From NCBI GenBank assembly GCA_050741255.1, contig JBOIEQ010000040.1:1-31316 (forward strand): a DNA stretch of 31,316 nt, read 5' to 3'. This document shows positions 14,751 to 24,850 of this stretch, piece by piece. The DNA comes from CAZXNF01 sp050741255 (GTDB lineage Bacteria > Pseudomonadota > Gammaproteobacteria > Burkholderiales > SG8-41). A program made the translations under genes and the position numbers. Under the pieces are notes generated by a model. The model did no database searches, was not told the DNA's origin, and worked only from the letters and a program-made list of their open reading frames with translations. Numbering within the stretch: position 1 is the first letter of the stretch; each line of letters begins with the position of its first letter.

Positions 14751-15011
14751 AGAGCCTGTTATGGACTTAAACGGTTGCGGCGGGAGTCGGGGTTCAGTGC
14801 TAGGAGCCGATCGCGCCGCAGTGCCGGCCACTGTAAGCGTGAGGCGACAACGCAATGGACCCCGAATCCCGCGTTCCCTTCGGGTTGAGCCAAAAGGGCC
14901 CGTCTGCGTCGTTGCTCGTCGTTGCGTAGAGGGGCTACGCGGCCTCCTCGCGCCTAGCATCCGAGCCCTTTTGGCTCAACGCCGCGCACGTTTAAGTCCA
15001 TAACAGGCTCT
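14751..15011. mobile_element. MITE-like element, 261 bp, perfect 23-bp terminal inverted repeats
   Basis: The left end (14751-14773, AGAGCCTGTTATGGACTTAA then ACG) is repeated exactly in inverted orientation at 14989-15011. Inside are further inverted pairs: TTGAGCCAAAAGGGC (14885-14899) with GCCCTTTTGGCTCAA (14965-14979), GCGTAG/CTACGC around AGGGG (14924-14940), and imperfect pairing between about 14779 and 14790 and the region near 14857-14871. There is no open frame of note inside, so it is non-autonomous. No clear target-site duplication is seen: the left flank is GCGCTC, the right AGCCCC. It fills most of the 391-base gap between Bug copy 5 and acs. Confidence 0.8.
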
Positions 15012-15020
15012 AGCCCCCGA

Positions 15021-15029
15021 TGCTAGAAT
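15021..15029 (+). promoter_or_regulatory. Candidate extended -10 for acs
   Basis: TGCTAGAAT lies about 100 bases upstream of the acs ATG and ten bases after the inverted-repeat element. A -35 at 17-18 bases spacing would fall inside the element's right terminal repeat (ATAACA or TAACAG), so the element may contribute to the promoter. Confidence 0.4.
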
Positions 15030-15128
15030 CCGCGCCGATTGCGGTGGTACATGGCATACGCTTGGGCAACCGCAGCACCCGGGCCCGCCGTAGTGCACCG
15101 AGCGCCGCCGGAACTCGTGGAGGAGCAG

Positions 15129-17105
<1,977 letters not shown>

Positions 17106-17137
17106 CCCCGCCGTACGGCGAGCCAGGGTCCCCTCTC

Positions 17138-17335
17138 ATGGCCAAGCCCAGCGCCACCGGCGCCCGGCTGATCGGGCTGTTTCTCGGCGGCTGCCTGCTG
17201 CTGAACTACCCGCTGCTGCACCTCTTCAACCACGACGCCAACCTGTTCGGCATCCCGCTGCTGTTTATCTACGCCTTCGGGGCATGGGGGCTGATCATTG
17301 CGCTGGCGGCGATCGTACTGAGCCGGCGCGAGTAA
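17138..17335 (+). CDS. Small two-helix membrane protein
   Basis: This 65-residue protein has two hydrophobic segments (about residues 10-28 and 37-60) joined by a loop with FNHDANLFGIP, and ends RRE. Its position between acs and the symporter-kinase gene, with 11 bases to the latter, suggests a partner of the sensor. Short proteins of this kind (DUF3311-like, sequence words near NLFGIP/FYW) are commonly found beside SLC5 symporters, but I cannot confirm the family. The RBS is weak (AGG about ten bases upstream), so translation may depend on the upstream gene 32 bases away. Confidence 0.7.
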   Translation: MAKPSATGARLIGLFLGGCLLLNYPLLHLFNHDANLFGIPLLFIYAFGAWGLIIALAAIVLSRRE

Positions 17336-17346
17336 CGGAGGCGCGC

Positions 17347-20130
17347 GTGTCTTCCGCCTACCTCGTCGTCCTGCTGTCCTTCGCCTACGTCGGGCTGCTG
17401 TTCGCGGTCGCGTTTTACGCGGACCGCCGCGCCGACCGCGGGCGGAGCCTGATCGCCAACCCGTACATCTACGCGCTGTCGCTCGCGGTCTACTGCACCT
17501 CGTGGACTTTCTACGGCAGCGTCGGGCGCGCCGCCTCCAGCGGCATCGGCTTCCTGCCGATCTACCTCGGCCCCACCCTGATGGCGCTTCTGTGGTGGTA
17601 CGTGCTGCGCAAGATGGTGCGGGTATCGAAGGCGAACGGCATCACCTCGCTCGCCGACCTGGTGGCTTCGCGCTACGGCCGCAGCGAACTGCTCGGCGGC
17701 ATCGTCAGCGTCATCGCGGTCATCGGCATCGTGCCCTACATTTCCCTGCAGTTGAAGGCCGTGTCCAACAGTTTCGCGATCGTACTGCGGTACCCCGAGA
17801 TCGCCATGCCCGCCAAGCAGATCGACATCCCGCTGCTGGCCGACAACACCCTGTACATCGCGCTCCTGCTGGCCGCTTTCACCATCCTGTTCGGCACCCG
17901 CCACCTCGACGCCTCCGAACGGCACGAAGGGCTGGTGGCGGCGATCGCCTTCGAGTCGCTGGTGAAGCTGCTGGCCTTCCTCGCGCTGGGCCTGTTCGTG
18001 ACTTTCGGCTTGTACCATGGCCCGGCCGACCTCTTCGCGCGCGCCACCGAGCATCCGGGGCTGGAGCGGGTGCTGCAGGTGACCGGCGAGCATTTCAACT
18101 ACACCTCGTGGGCCTCACTCACCTTCCTGTCGATGTTCGCCATCCTGTTCCTGCCGCGCCAGTTCCAGATGGCGGTGGTGGAAAACGTGGACGAGCGCCA
18201 TCTCAACCGCGCGGCCTGGCTGTTCCCGCTTTATCTGTTCGCGATCAACCTGTTCGTGCTGCCGATTGCGTTTGCGGGCGTGATGGCGTTCCCGGCGGGC
18301 AACATGGACGCGGACTTTTTCGTACTGACCCTGCCGATGGCGAAGCAGCAGGTATGGCTCACGCTGTTCGTGTTCATCGGCGGCCTGTCCGCCGCCACCG
18401 GCATGGTGATCGTGGAAACGATCGCGCTGTCGACCATGGTCTGCAACAGCCTCGTCATGCCGCTGCTGCTGCGCCTGCGGCCGCTCAACCTGCAGGAGCG
18501 TGGCGACCTGTCGGGCATCGTGCTGTTCGTGCGCCGCGCCGGCATCGTCGGCGTGCTGATGCTCGGCTACGCCTATTTCCGGCTGGCCGGCGAGTCCTAC
18601 GCGCTGGTCTCGATCGGGCTGATTTCCTTCGCGGCCGTCGCGCAGTTCGCACCCGCGGTGCTGGGCGGACTCTACTGGCGCGGCGCCACGCGCACCGGCG
18701 CCGCCTGCGGGCTGCTCGCGGGCTTCACCATCTGGGCCTACACGCTGCTGCTGCCCTCCTTCGCCCGCTCCGGCTGGCTGCCGCTGTCCTTCGTCGAGCA
18801 CGGGCCCGCCGGCATCGCCCTGCTCAAACCGCTCGCGCTGTTCGGGCTGACGGGGCTGGACGACATCACGCACTGCCTGTTCTGGAGCCTCCTGTTCAAT
18901 GCGGGGCTGTTCATCACGCTGTCGCTGTTCGGCAATCCCAACGTCGCCGAACGCATCGAAGCGCGGCGCTTCGTGGACGGCGGCCAGGGCAGCACCGCGG
19001 GCGGCGCCGTCGAAGCCTGGCGCACCAGCGCGACGCTCGGCGAACTGATCACCCTGACCGGACGCTTCCTCGGCGTGCGGCGCGCGCGCGAGGCGTTCGG
19101 CGCCTACGCGCGCGGCCGCGGCTACAAGGGCAGCCGCGAACTGCCGGTGGACGCGGCGCTGCTGCGCCACACGGAGACCCTGCTGGTCGGCGCAATCGGC
19201 GCGGCTTCCGCGCGCGCGGTGGTGGCCTCAGTCGCGCAGGAAGAACCGCTCGGCATGCAGCAGGTGATGAACATCCTCGACGAGGCCTCGCAGGCGCTCG
19301 CCCACTCGCGCGAACTCGAACAGAAATCGCAGGCGCTCGAGCACGCGAGCGCGGAACTGCGCTCGGCCAACCAGCGACTGCAGGAACTCGACCGGCTGAA
19401 GGACGATTTCATCTCGACCGTTACGCACGAACTGCGTACGCCGCTGACCTCGATCCGTGCGTTCTCCGAGATCCTGCGCGACCACCCGGCGCTGGAAACC
19501 GGCGAGCGCGGCAAATTCCTCGGCATCATCGTCAAGGAGACCGAACGCCTGACCCGCCTCATCAACCAGGTACTCGACCTGGCCCGGCTCGAGTCCGGCA
19601 ACGCCGAGTGGCATGCCGCCGAGGTCGATCTGCGCGACGTGATCGAAGACGCCGCCGCCTCGGTGGGTCAGTTGTTCCGCGAGCGCGGCATCGCGCTCGA
19701 ACTCGCGCTGCCGCCCGCCACGCCGCTCGTCTTCGCCGACCGCGACCGGGTGCTGCAGGTCATGCTCAACCTCCTGTCCAACGCTGCCAAGTTCTGCGCC
19801 GCGGGCGCCGGTCGCGCGGTCATCACCCTGTCGGTGACCGCCGAGGCGCTGCGCGTCGACGTGGCCGACAACGGCCCGGGCATCAGCGTCGAAGACCAGT
19901 CGATCATCTTCGACAAATTCCGGCAGGTCGGCGACACGCTGACCCAGAAACCCCACGGCAGCGGCCTCGGACTCTCGATCTGCCGCCAGATCGTGGGCCA
20001 TCTCGGCGGCCGGCTGTGGGTGGACAGCACGGCCGGCGCCGGCGCGACCTTTTCCTTCACCCTGCCGCGGGTCCGCAGTCAGGGGGAAATCACCACCGCG
20101 ACGATGACGACGGCTGCGGCGGCTGCATGA
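17347..20130 (+). CDS. CrbS-like SLC5 symporter / histidine kinase fusion
   Basis: This 927-residue inner-membrane sensor has an N-terminal sodium:solute symporter (SLC5) domain of about thirteen helices (residues 1-530), a STAC-like linker (about 560-660), a coiled coil (about 645-685) and a kinase core: HisKA with His694 in VTHELRTPLTSI, N box with Asn812 in LNLLSNAAKF, G1 DNGPGIS near 841 and G2 GSGLGLSIC. The known relatives CrbS and MctS sense acetate or similar acids and control acs. The GTG at 17347 is chosen because GGAGG at 17337-17341 lies five bases before it. The stop overlaps the next start (ATGA), coupling kinase to receiver. It closely follows acs in the same direction. Confidence 0.92.
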   Translation: MSSAYLVVLLSFAYVGLLFAVAFYADRRADRGRSLIANPYIYALSLAVYCTSWTFYGSVGRAASSGIGFLPIYLGPTLMALLWWYVLRKMVRVSKANGITSLADLVASRYGRSELLGGIVSVIAVIGIVPYISLQLKAVSNSFAIVLRYPEIAMPAKQIDIPLLADNTLYIALLLAAFTILFGTRHLDASERHEGLVAAIAFESLVKLLAFLALGLFVTFGLYHGPADLFARATEHPGLERVLQVTGEHFNYTSWASLTFLSMFAILFLPRQFQMAVVENVDERHLNRAAWLFPLYLFAINLFVLPIAFAGVMAFPAGNMDADFFVLTLPMAKQQVWLTLFVFIGGLSAATGMVIVETIALSTMVCNSLVMPLLLRLRPLNLQERGDLSGIVLFVRRAGIVGVLMLGYAYFRLAGESYALVSIGLISFAAVAQFAPAVLGGLYWRGATRTGAACGLLAGFTIWAYTLLLPSFARSGWLPLSFVEHGPAGIALLKPLALFGLTGLDDITHCLFWSLLFNAGLFITLSLFGNPNVAERIEARRFVDGGQGSTAGGAVEAWRTSATLGELITLTGRFLGVRRAREAFGAYARGRGYKGSRELPVDAALLRHTETLLVGAIGAASARAVVASVAQEEPLGMQQVMNILDEASQALAHSRELEQKSQALEHASAELRSANQRLQELDRLKDDFISTVTHELRTPLTSIRAFSEILRDHPALETGERGKFLGIIVKETERLTRLINQVLDLARLESGNAEWHAAEVDLRDVIEDAAASVGQLFRERGIALELALPPATPLVFADRDRVLQVMLNLLSNAAKFCAAGAGRAVITLSVTAEALRVDVADNGPGISVEDQSIIFDKFRQVGDTLTQKPHGSGLGLSICRQIVGHLGGRLWVDSTAGAGATFSFTLPRVRSQGEITTATMTTAAAAA

Positions 20131-20561
20131 GCGACACCGCCACACCGGCGCGGCCCTTGAGGGTGCTCGTCGTCGAGGATGATCCCAGCATCGTGCAATC
20201 GCTCGAATTCCTGCTGCGCGCCGAGGGCTACGACACGCGCACTGCCATGCGCGGCGACGAAGCGCTGGAGACAGTCGCGCACTTCAAGCCCGACCTGCTG
20301 GTGCTGGATGTGATGCTGCCCGCGATCGACGGCTTCGAGGTCTGCCTGCGCCTGCGCTCGGACCCCGCCACGCGGCCGATCCGGGTGCTGATGCTGACCG
20401 CACGCGGCCGCGACTCCGAAATCGCGCGCGGGCGGGCGGCGGGCGCCGACGACTACCTCACCAAGCCGTTCGCCACCCGCGAGCTGGTCGAACGCGTCCG
20501 CGCCCTGATGGACGCCCGCGCCCGACCAGCCAGCCCTCAGTCGACGTCTTCGCTTTCGTAG
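20127..20561 (+). CDS. Stand-alone response-regulator receiver protein
   Basis: This 144-residue protein is only a REC domain: acidic pair in VVEDDPS, phosphoacceptor Asp61 in LLVLDVMLP, Thr91 in LMLTARG and Lys113 in YLTKPF, then a 20-residue unstructured tail. It has no DNA-binding domain, unlike CrbR, the LuxR-type partner of CrbS in Vibrio and Pseudomonas. It probably takes phosphate from the kinase encoded just before it (ATGA overlap) and passes it on or acts by protein contact. Its last 25 bases overlap the end of the convergent OmpR-type gene. Confidence 0.88.
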   Translation: MSDTATPARPLRVLVVEDDPSIVQSLEFLLRAEGYDTRTAMRGDEALETVAHFKPDLLVLDVMLPAIDGFEVCLRLRSDPATRPIRVLMLTARGRDSEIARGRAAGADDYLTKPFATRELVERVRALMDARARPASPQSTSSLS

Positions 20562-21217
20562 TCGAGGAGATAGCCGCGGCCGTAGGAGGTGCGCACCGCC
20601 ACCCCGGCGCCCGCGATCTTCTTGCGCACGCGGTGGATGTAGACCTCGATCGCGTTGTGGCTCACTTCGCGGTCGTAGTTGTAGAGTTGCTCGACCAGTT
20701 GATCCTTGCCGACGACGCGTCCGAAGCGCCGCAACAAGATTTCCACCAGCCCCGTTTCGAGCACCGACAGCGTCACCGGTTTGCCGCGGACCGTCACGGT
20801 GCGCGACACCGTGTCGAACACCAGTTCACCGTAGCTCAGCAGCGGCGCGGCGCCGCCCTGCCCGCGCCGCAGCAGCGCCCGCACGCGCGCCAGCAGTTCG
20901 GCCTGGCTGAAGGGCTTGGCGAGGTAATCGTCGGCGCCCAGATCCAGCGCCTCGACCTTTTCCTCCGGCCGCTCGCGCGCCGAGAGGATCAGCACCGGCA
21001 GCACCGCCCCGCGCTTGCGCAGGCGGCGCAGCACCTCCAGCCCGTCGAGCCGCGGCAGGCCGAGGTCGAGGATCAGCAGGTCGAACACGCCGTCCTTCAG
21101 GCTGTCGTCGGCGGCCAGACCGTGCGCCACCCGGTCCGCGGCATAGCCGGCCTGGGCGAGCGAAAAGCGCAGCGCGGTCGCCAGCGCCTCGTCGTCTTCC
21201 GCCAACAATATCCGCAC
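20537..21217 (-). CDS. OmpR-family response regulator (TctD/QseB-like)
   Basis: This 226-residue regulator has a receiver domain (residues 1-115: ILLAEDDEAL, Asp51 in LLILDLGLPRLDG, Lys101 in YLAKPFS) and a winged-helix DNA-binding domain (about 125-222: LSVLETGLVEILL, IEVYIHRVRKKI, VRTSYGRGYLLD). The sequence style is that of the TctD/QseB group. TctD controls tricarboxylate uptake, but a target cannot be assigned here. The GTG start at 21217 has GGGGAG about eight bases before it. No kinase gene lies beside it in its own direction, so it may be an orphan or be served by the CrbS-like kinase. It is divergent from the symporter operon and shares its 265-base upstream region. Confidence 0.9.
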   Translation of the reverse strand: MRILLAEDDEALATALRFSLAQAGYAADRVAHGLAADDSLKDGVFDLLILDLGLPRLDGLEVLRRLRKRGAVLPVLILSARERPEEKVEALDLGADDYLAKPFSQAELLARVRALLRRGQGGAAPLLSYGELVFDTVSRTVTVRGKPVTLSVLETGLVEILLRRFGRVVGKDQLVEQLYNYDREVSHNAIEVYIHRVRKKIAGAGVAVRTSYGRGYLLDYESEDVD

Positions 21218-21327
21218 CGTCTGCGCTCCCCGTTACAACACTCGCGCGCGCCGCACGGGTGTTGCGCCGCAACATGCCAACGTCCTGAATTCACCGGCTG
21301 CGTCAGGTTTTCGTAAGCATGCACCCA

Positions 21328-21397
21328 TAGAATCGTGCGCTAATCCGCACAATAACAATAACCGCACGTCCACGTCACAAAAGCCACCAACAGTGGC
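21328..21397 (+). promoter_or_regulatory. Candidate promoter and operator of the symporter operon
   Basis: The 265-base divergent gap (21218-21482) holds TAGAAT at 21328-21333 as a possible -10. It is directly followed by the inverted repeat GTGCG-N6-CGCAC (21335-21350), which would span the start point, and by GCCAC-caaca-GTGGC (21383-21397). No good -35 is seen. Either palindrome could be a regulator site. Confidence 0.35.
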
Positions 21398-21482
21398 GGG
21401 CGCAGCGGTCCGGTTCTGGATTGCGTGCGTTTTATTTTCGGCGGCCCCGCCTTTTTACCGCCGTAACCCTGGGAGGAGCACC

Positions 21483-21749
21483 ATGCAGTTAACCGCAAAG
21501 CATGAAGAATACTGGCGCAGGAATCTGGGCATCACCGCCGTCCTGCTGGCGATTTGGTTTGTGGCCACCTTCGTCGTGATCTGGTTCGCCCGCGAGCTGA
21601 ACACCATCACCTTCCTCGGCTTTCCGCTGGCGTTTTACATGTCCGCGCAGGGTTCGCTCGTCATCTACGTGGCCCTGATCGGCATTTACGCCCGCAAGAT
21701 GGGCAAACTCGACAAGGAATACGACGTGGAAGAAGGAGACCTCGGATGA
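21483..21749 (+). CDS. Sodium:solute symporter small subunit (DUF4212/TIGR03647 type)
   Basis: This 88-residue protein has two membrane helices (about residues 17-37 and 49-70). The start HEEYWRRNLGITAVLLAIWF and the words ITFLGFPLAFYMSAQGS and IYARKMGKLDKEYDVEEGD are the pattern of the putative symporter small subunit family. It is made with the large subunit through an ATGA overlap. The small subunit presumably supports assembly or activity of the transporter; its exact role is not known. GGAGGAG at 21472-21478 gives a strong RBS. An open frame continues upstream to 21393, but this ATG is the family start. Confidence 0.9.
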   Translation: MQLTAKHEEYWRRNLGITAVLLAIWFVATFVVIWFARELNTITFLGFPLAFYMSAQGSLVIYVALIGIYARKMGKLDKEYDVEEGDLG

Positions 21750-23809
21750 GCACCGCCACTTTCTCGCAGAGCGGCTTCAACCGCCAGCTCAAGAAGTACT
21801 ACACCTTCTACACGGGCGGCTTCCTCGCCTTCCTGGTCGCGCTCGCTATCGGCGAGCAACTGGGGATGTCACGGCAGTGGATCGGCTACTGCTTCCTGTT
21901 CGCGACCATCGGCCTGTATGCCGGCATCGGCATCATGAGCCGCACTTCGGAGGTCTCGGAGTACTACGTTGCGGGCCGCCGCGTGCCGGCTTTCTTCAAC
22001 GGCATGGCGACCGGCGCCGACTGGATGAGCGCGGCCTCCTTCATCGGCATGGCGGGCACGCTGTTCCTGTCCGGTTACGATGGCCTCGCCTGGGTCATGG
22101 GCTGGACCGGGGGCTACGTGCTCGTCGCCCTCTTTCTCGCACCCTACCTGCGCAAGTTCGGCCAGTTCACCATTCCCGACTTCCTCGGTGAGCGGTACGG
22201 CGGCAACATCGTGCGTACCATCGGCATCGTTTCGGCGATCACCTGTTCCTTCGTCTACGTGGTGGCGCAGATCTACGGCGTCGGCCTGATCACCAGCCGC
22301 TTCACCGGCCTGGAATTCGGCGTCGGCGTGTTCGTCGGCCTCGGCGGCATCCTGGTCTGCTCGATGCTGGGCGGCATGAAGGCGGTGACCTGGACCCAGG
22401 TGGCCCAGTACATCATCCTGATCATCGCCTACATGACCCCTGTGGTCTGGCTGGGCGTCAAGCACACGGGCATCCCGATACCGCAACTCGCCTACGGCTA
22501 TACGCTGCAGAAAGTCACCGAACTGGAGAAGAAGATCACGGCGGATCCGAAGGAGCAGGAAGTCCGCAAGACCTTCGCTGATCGCGCCGCGGCCGGTGCC
22601 GCTGCATTGAAAGAACCGGAGAAGGCCTTTGCCGAGGGCAAGGCCAGGGTCGAGAAAAACCTGGCTGATCTGAAAGCCGCCAATGCGCCGGCTGACCAGC
22701 TCGCGGCCGCGGAAAAAGCGGTATCGGGCTACCCCCACGATCTCGGCGCAGCACAGTCAATATGGCGGCGCGAGGCGGGCCTCGCGGCTCGTTCAGCAGG
22801 GCCGCGGCCACACGCCACGGCGTTTCCGGGCAAGGACGAGGCCGCGCGAGACACCGCCCGTCTCAACTTCCTGGGCATCGTGTTCTGCATGATGTTCGGC
22901 ACCGCGGCGCTTCCGCACATCCTGATGCGCTACTACACCACGCCCAGCGTGCAGCAGGCGCGCGTGTCGGTGTTCTGGTCGCTATTCTTCATTTTCCTCC
23001 TGTATTTCACCGCGCCCTGCCTTGCGGTGCTCGCCAAGTACGACATGTACTCGAACCTGGTGGGCAGCTCCTTCGCATCGCTGCCGGCATGGGCGGCCGC
23101 CTGGGCCAAGGTGGACCCGGGGCTGCTCAACATCACCGACATCAACAAGGACGGCATCGTGCAGTGGGCCGAGGTGGTGATCGGCGGCGACCTGATCGTG
23201 CTGGCGACGCCCGAGATCGCGGGCCTGCCGTACGTGGTGTCCGGGCTGGTGGCGGCCGGTGGCCTCGCGGCGGCGCTCTCGACGGCGGACGGCTTGCTGC
23301 TGACGATCGCCAACGCGCTGTCGCACGACCTCTACTACAAGATGATCGACCCGGCCTCGCCCACCAAGCGGCGGGTGACGATCTCCAAGGTCCTGCTGGT
23401 GGTGGTCGCGCTCGTGGCGGCCTACGTAACCTCCCTCCGACCGGGTGACATCCTGTTCCTGGTCGGCGCCGCGTTCTCCCTCGCCGCCTCGTCGTTCTTC
23501 CCGGCGCTGGTATTGGGGGTGTTCTGGAAACGCGCCAACAAATGGGGCGCCATCGTCGGCATGCTCGTCGGACTCGGGATCTGCGCGTACTACATGTACA
23601 CGCGCTACCCCTTCTTCGGCGTCAACATGCCGCTGTGGTTCGGCCTCAGCCCGGTGTCGTCCGGCCTGTTCGGCCTGCCGGCCGGCCTGTTCACGATCAT
23701 CGTCGTGAGCCTGCTGACCCCGGCGCCGTCACGGCAGGTGCAGGAACTGGTCGAGCACGTGCGCTATCCGAACCTGAAGGGCGACACGGTCGTCAGCCAG
23801 GGCACCTAG
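21746..23809 (+). CDS. Sodium:solute symporter large subunit, VC_2705/ActP-like
   Basis: This 687-residue SLC5 transporter starts NRQLKKYYTFYTGGFLAF and has SEYYVAGRRVPAFFNGMATGADW, GMAGTLFLSGYDGLAWVMGW and ALSTADGLLLTIANALSHD, the sodium-symporter core. It probably takes up acetate or another short monocarboxylate, given acs and the CrbS-like sensor next door. Two additions stand out. A charged, alanine-rich insert (about residues 252-345, ELEKKITADPKEQE onward) is likely a coiled coil. A canonical EF-hand loop lies at residues 465-476 (DINKDGIVQWAE). The start at 21746 has GAAGGAG at 21732-21738 and overlaps the small subunit stop. A terminator follows 24 bases after the stop. Confidence 0.93.
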   Translation: MSTATFSQSGFNRQLKKYYTFYTGGFLAFLVALAIGEQLGMSRQWIGYCFLFATIGLYAGIGIMSRTSEVSEYYVAGRRVPAFFNGMATGADWMSAASFIGMAGTLFLSGYDGLAWVMGWTGGYVLVALFLAPYLRKFGQFTIPDFLGERYGGNIVRTIGIVSAITCSFVYVVAQIYGVGLITSRFTGLEFGVGVFVGLGGILVCSMLGGMKAVTWTQVAQYIILIIAYMTPVVWLGVKHTGIPIPQLAYGYTLQKVTELEKKITADPKEQEVRKTFADRAAAGAAALKEPEKAFAEGKARVEKNLADLKAANAPADQLAAAEKAVSGYPHDLGAAQSIWRREAGLAARSAGPRPHATAFPGKDEAARDTARLNFLGIVFCMMFGTAALPHILMRYYTTPSVQQARVSVFWSLFFIFLLYFTAPCLAVLAKYDMYSNLVGSSFASLPAWAAAWAKVDPGLLNITDINKDGIVQWAEVVIGGDLIVLATPEIAGLPYVVSGLVAAGGLAAALSTADGLLLTIANALSHDLYYKMIDPASPTKRRVTISKVLLVVVALVAAYVTSLRPGDILFLVGAAFSLAASSFFPALVLGVFWKRANKWGAIVGMLVGLGICAYYMYTRYPFFGVNMPLWFGLSPVSSGLFGLPAGLFTIIVVSLLTPAPSRQVQELVEHVRYPNLKGDTVVSQGT

Positions 23810-23832
23810 CGCAGCACCAAGGTGCAGGTTAG

Positions 23833-23866
23833 AACAAGGCCCGCCACGTGCGGGCCTTGTTTTTTC
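23833..23866 (+). terminator. Rho-independent terminator after the symporter operon
   Basis: A perfect 12-bp stem (AACAAGGCCCGC / GCGGGCCTTGTT) with loop CACGT runs into a T tract (23860-23865). It may also serve the convergent TPR gene from the other side, though there is no T tract on that strand. Confidence 0.92.
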
Positions 23867-23904
23867 CTGCGGCCGGTATGCAAGCAGGCCCGCCGGACGT
23901 GCCC

Positions 23905-24504
23905 TCAGACCATCAGATCCTTGACGAGATGGGCGAGGTCGGTCGACCCGCTGTCGAGGATGAGCCGCCGGGCCGTGCGCGGGTCGAAGCGGTTCACGTG
24001 ATGGATGATCTCGCGCAGCCGTTTGGTGTCGTGCGCGAGATGGCAGGCCATGCCGAGCTGGTACCACACCGGCCAGCTCATGGGCTGCAGGCGCGCCGCT
24101 TCTTCGAAGGCCACCGCCGCTTGAGCGTGTTCGCCCAGGGTCGCCTGGGCGAGCCCTAGCCCGTACCAGGCGCGGTCCAGCGTCGGCATCAGACCGATGG
24201 CCGCCCGAAAGGACTGGATCGCCTTCAGCGGTTCCCGCGCCCTGGCGTAGACGAACCCGAGGTTGAAATGGGCTTCGCCATCGGCGGGGTCGAGCCGCAG
24301 CACCTCGCCGAAATAGCCGATCGCCTCCGCGTCGCGCCCGGCCTGCGCGCAGCGGTAGGCCAGTGCGTTGGCGGCCCGCCGGAAATCCGGATCGGCCTCG
24401 AGCGCCCGCCGGTATTCGTCCATTGCCCGTTCGGGCCTGCGCAGCTTCTCGAACAGCCGTGCCCGCAGGTAGTGGCGCCATTTCACGGAGATCATCCGCA
24501 GCAT
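23905..24504 (-). CDS. Tetratricopeptide-repeat protein
   Basis: This 199-residue soluble protein consists of about four TPR units. Examples are the units around AMDEYRRALEADPDF, AIGYFGEVLRLDPADGEAHFNLG, AIQSFRAAIGLMPTLDRAWYGLG and AVAFEEAARLQPMSWPVWYQLG. TPR proteins act as protein-binding scaffolds; no catalytic domain is present and the partner is unknown. The C-terminal quarter (HLAHDTKRLREIIHHVNRFDP) is less repeat-like. Starts at 24504 and 24495 (both ATG) are possible and neither has a good RBS; TAGCAT directly upstream of the first raises the possibility of leaderless expression. It converges on the symporter terminator. Confidence 0.82.
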   Translation of the reverse strand: MLRMISVKWRHYLRARLFEKLRRPERAMDEYRRALEADPDFRRAANALAYRCAQAGRDAEAIGYFGEVLRLDPADGEAHFNLGFVYARAREPLKAIQSFRAAIGLMPTLDRAWYGLGLAQATLGEHAQAAVAFEEAARLQPMSWPVWYQLGMACHLAHDTKRLREIIHHVNRFDPRTARRLILDSGSTDLAHLVKDLMV

Positions 24505-24611
24505 TATGCTAGAGTTCGCGCCGCGCGGCGGGGTGGATGAGCAGTTTCGTTCGTTTATGCGCGCGCCGGGAATGAATGGAATGCAGTCGGTCTGATAAAA
24601 TTTACACCTCC

Positions 24612-24703
<92 letters not shown>

Positions 24704-24706
24704 TTT

Positions 24707-24736
24707 AGAAAGATGCCCGCGTTAGGGCATCTTTCT
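24707..24736 (+). terminator. Terminator-like hairpin after tRNA-Ser
   Basis: A perfect 12-bp stem (AGAAAGATGCCC / GGGCATCTTTCT) with loop GCGTTA starts four bases after the CCA end. There is little T beyond the stem itself. Confidence 0.75.
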
Positions 24737-24761
24737 CAATGGCTGCGAGGGCAGGTCAGCA

Positions 24762-24850
24762 GAACCCGCAGGGTTCGACCCTCCAACGTCCGGGGGACGT
24801 TGGTAGTGACGCAACGGCGCGGTTTGCCGTTGCGGTCCCGCGAAGCGGGA
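24762..24850. repeat. Chain of four consecutive hairpins
   Basis: Four perfect palindromes follow each other: GAACCC-gca-GGGTTC (24762-24776), CCAACGTCC-ggg-GGACGTTGG (24783-24803), GCAACGGC-N7-GCCGTTGC (24811-24833) and TCCCGC-gaa-GCGGGA (24836-24850). A fifth, wider pair TGACCG/CGGTCA (24851-24856 and 24875-24880) follows. They fill the gap 24737-24923 between tRNA-Ser and the small membrane gene. The fourth resembles the common GCGAAGCGGGA-type dispersed repeat. Confidence 0.8.

Noticed and set aside
17502..20561. 1019-codon frame overlapping the symporter-kinase gene, ending with the receiver sequence
   Set aside because: Only its last part (from 20127) is real, as the receiver gene; the rest is out of frame with the kinase gene and has no domain.
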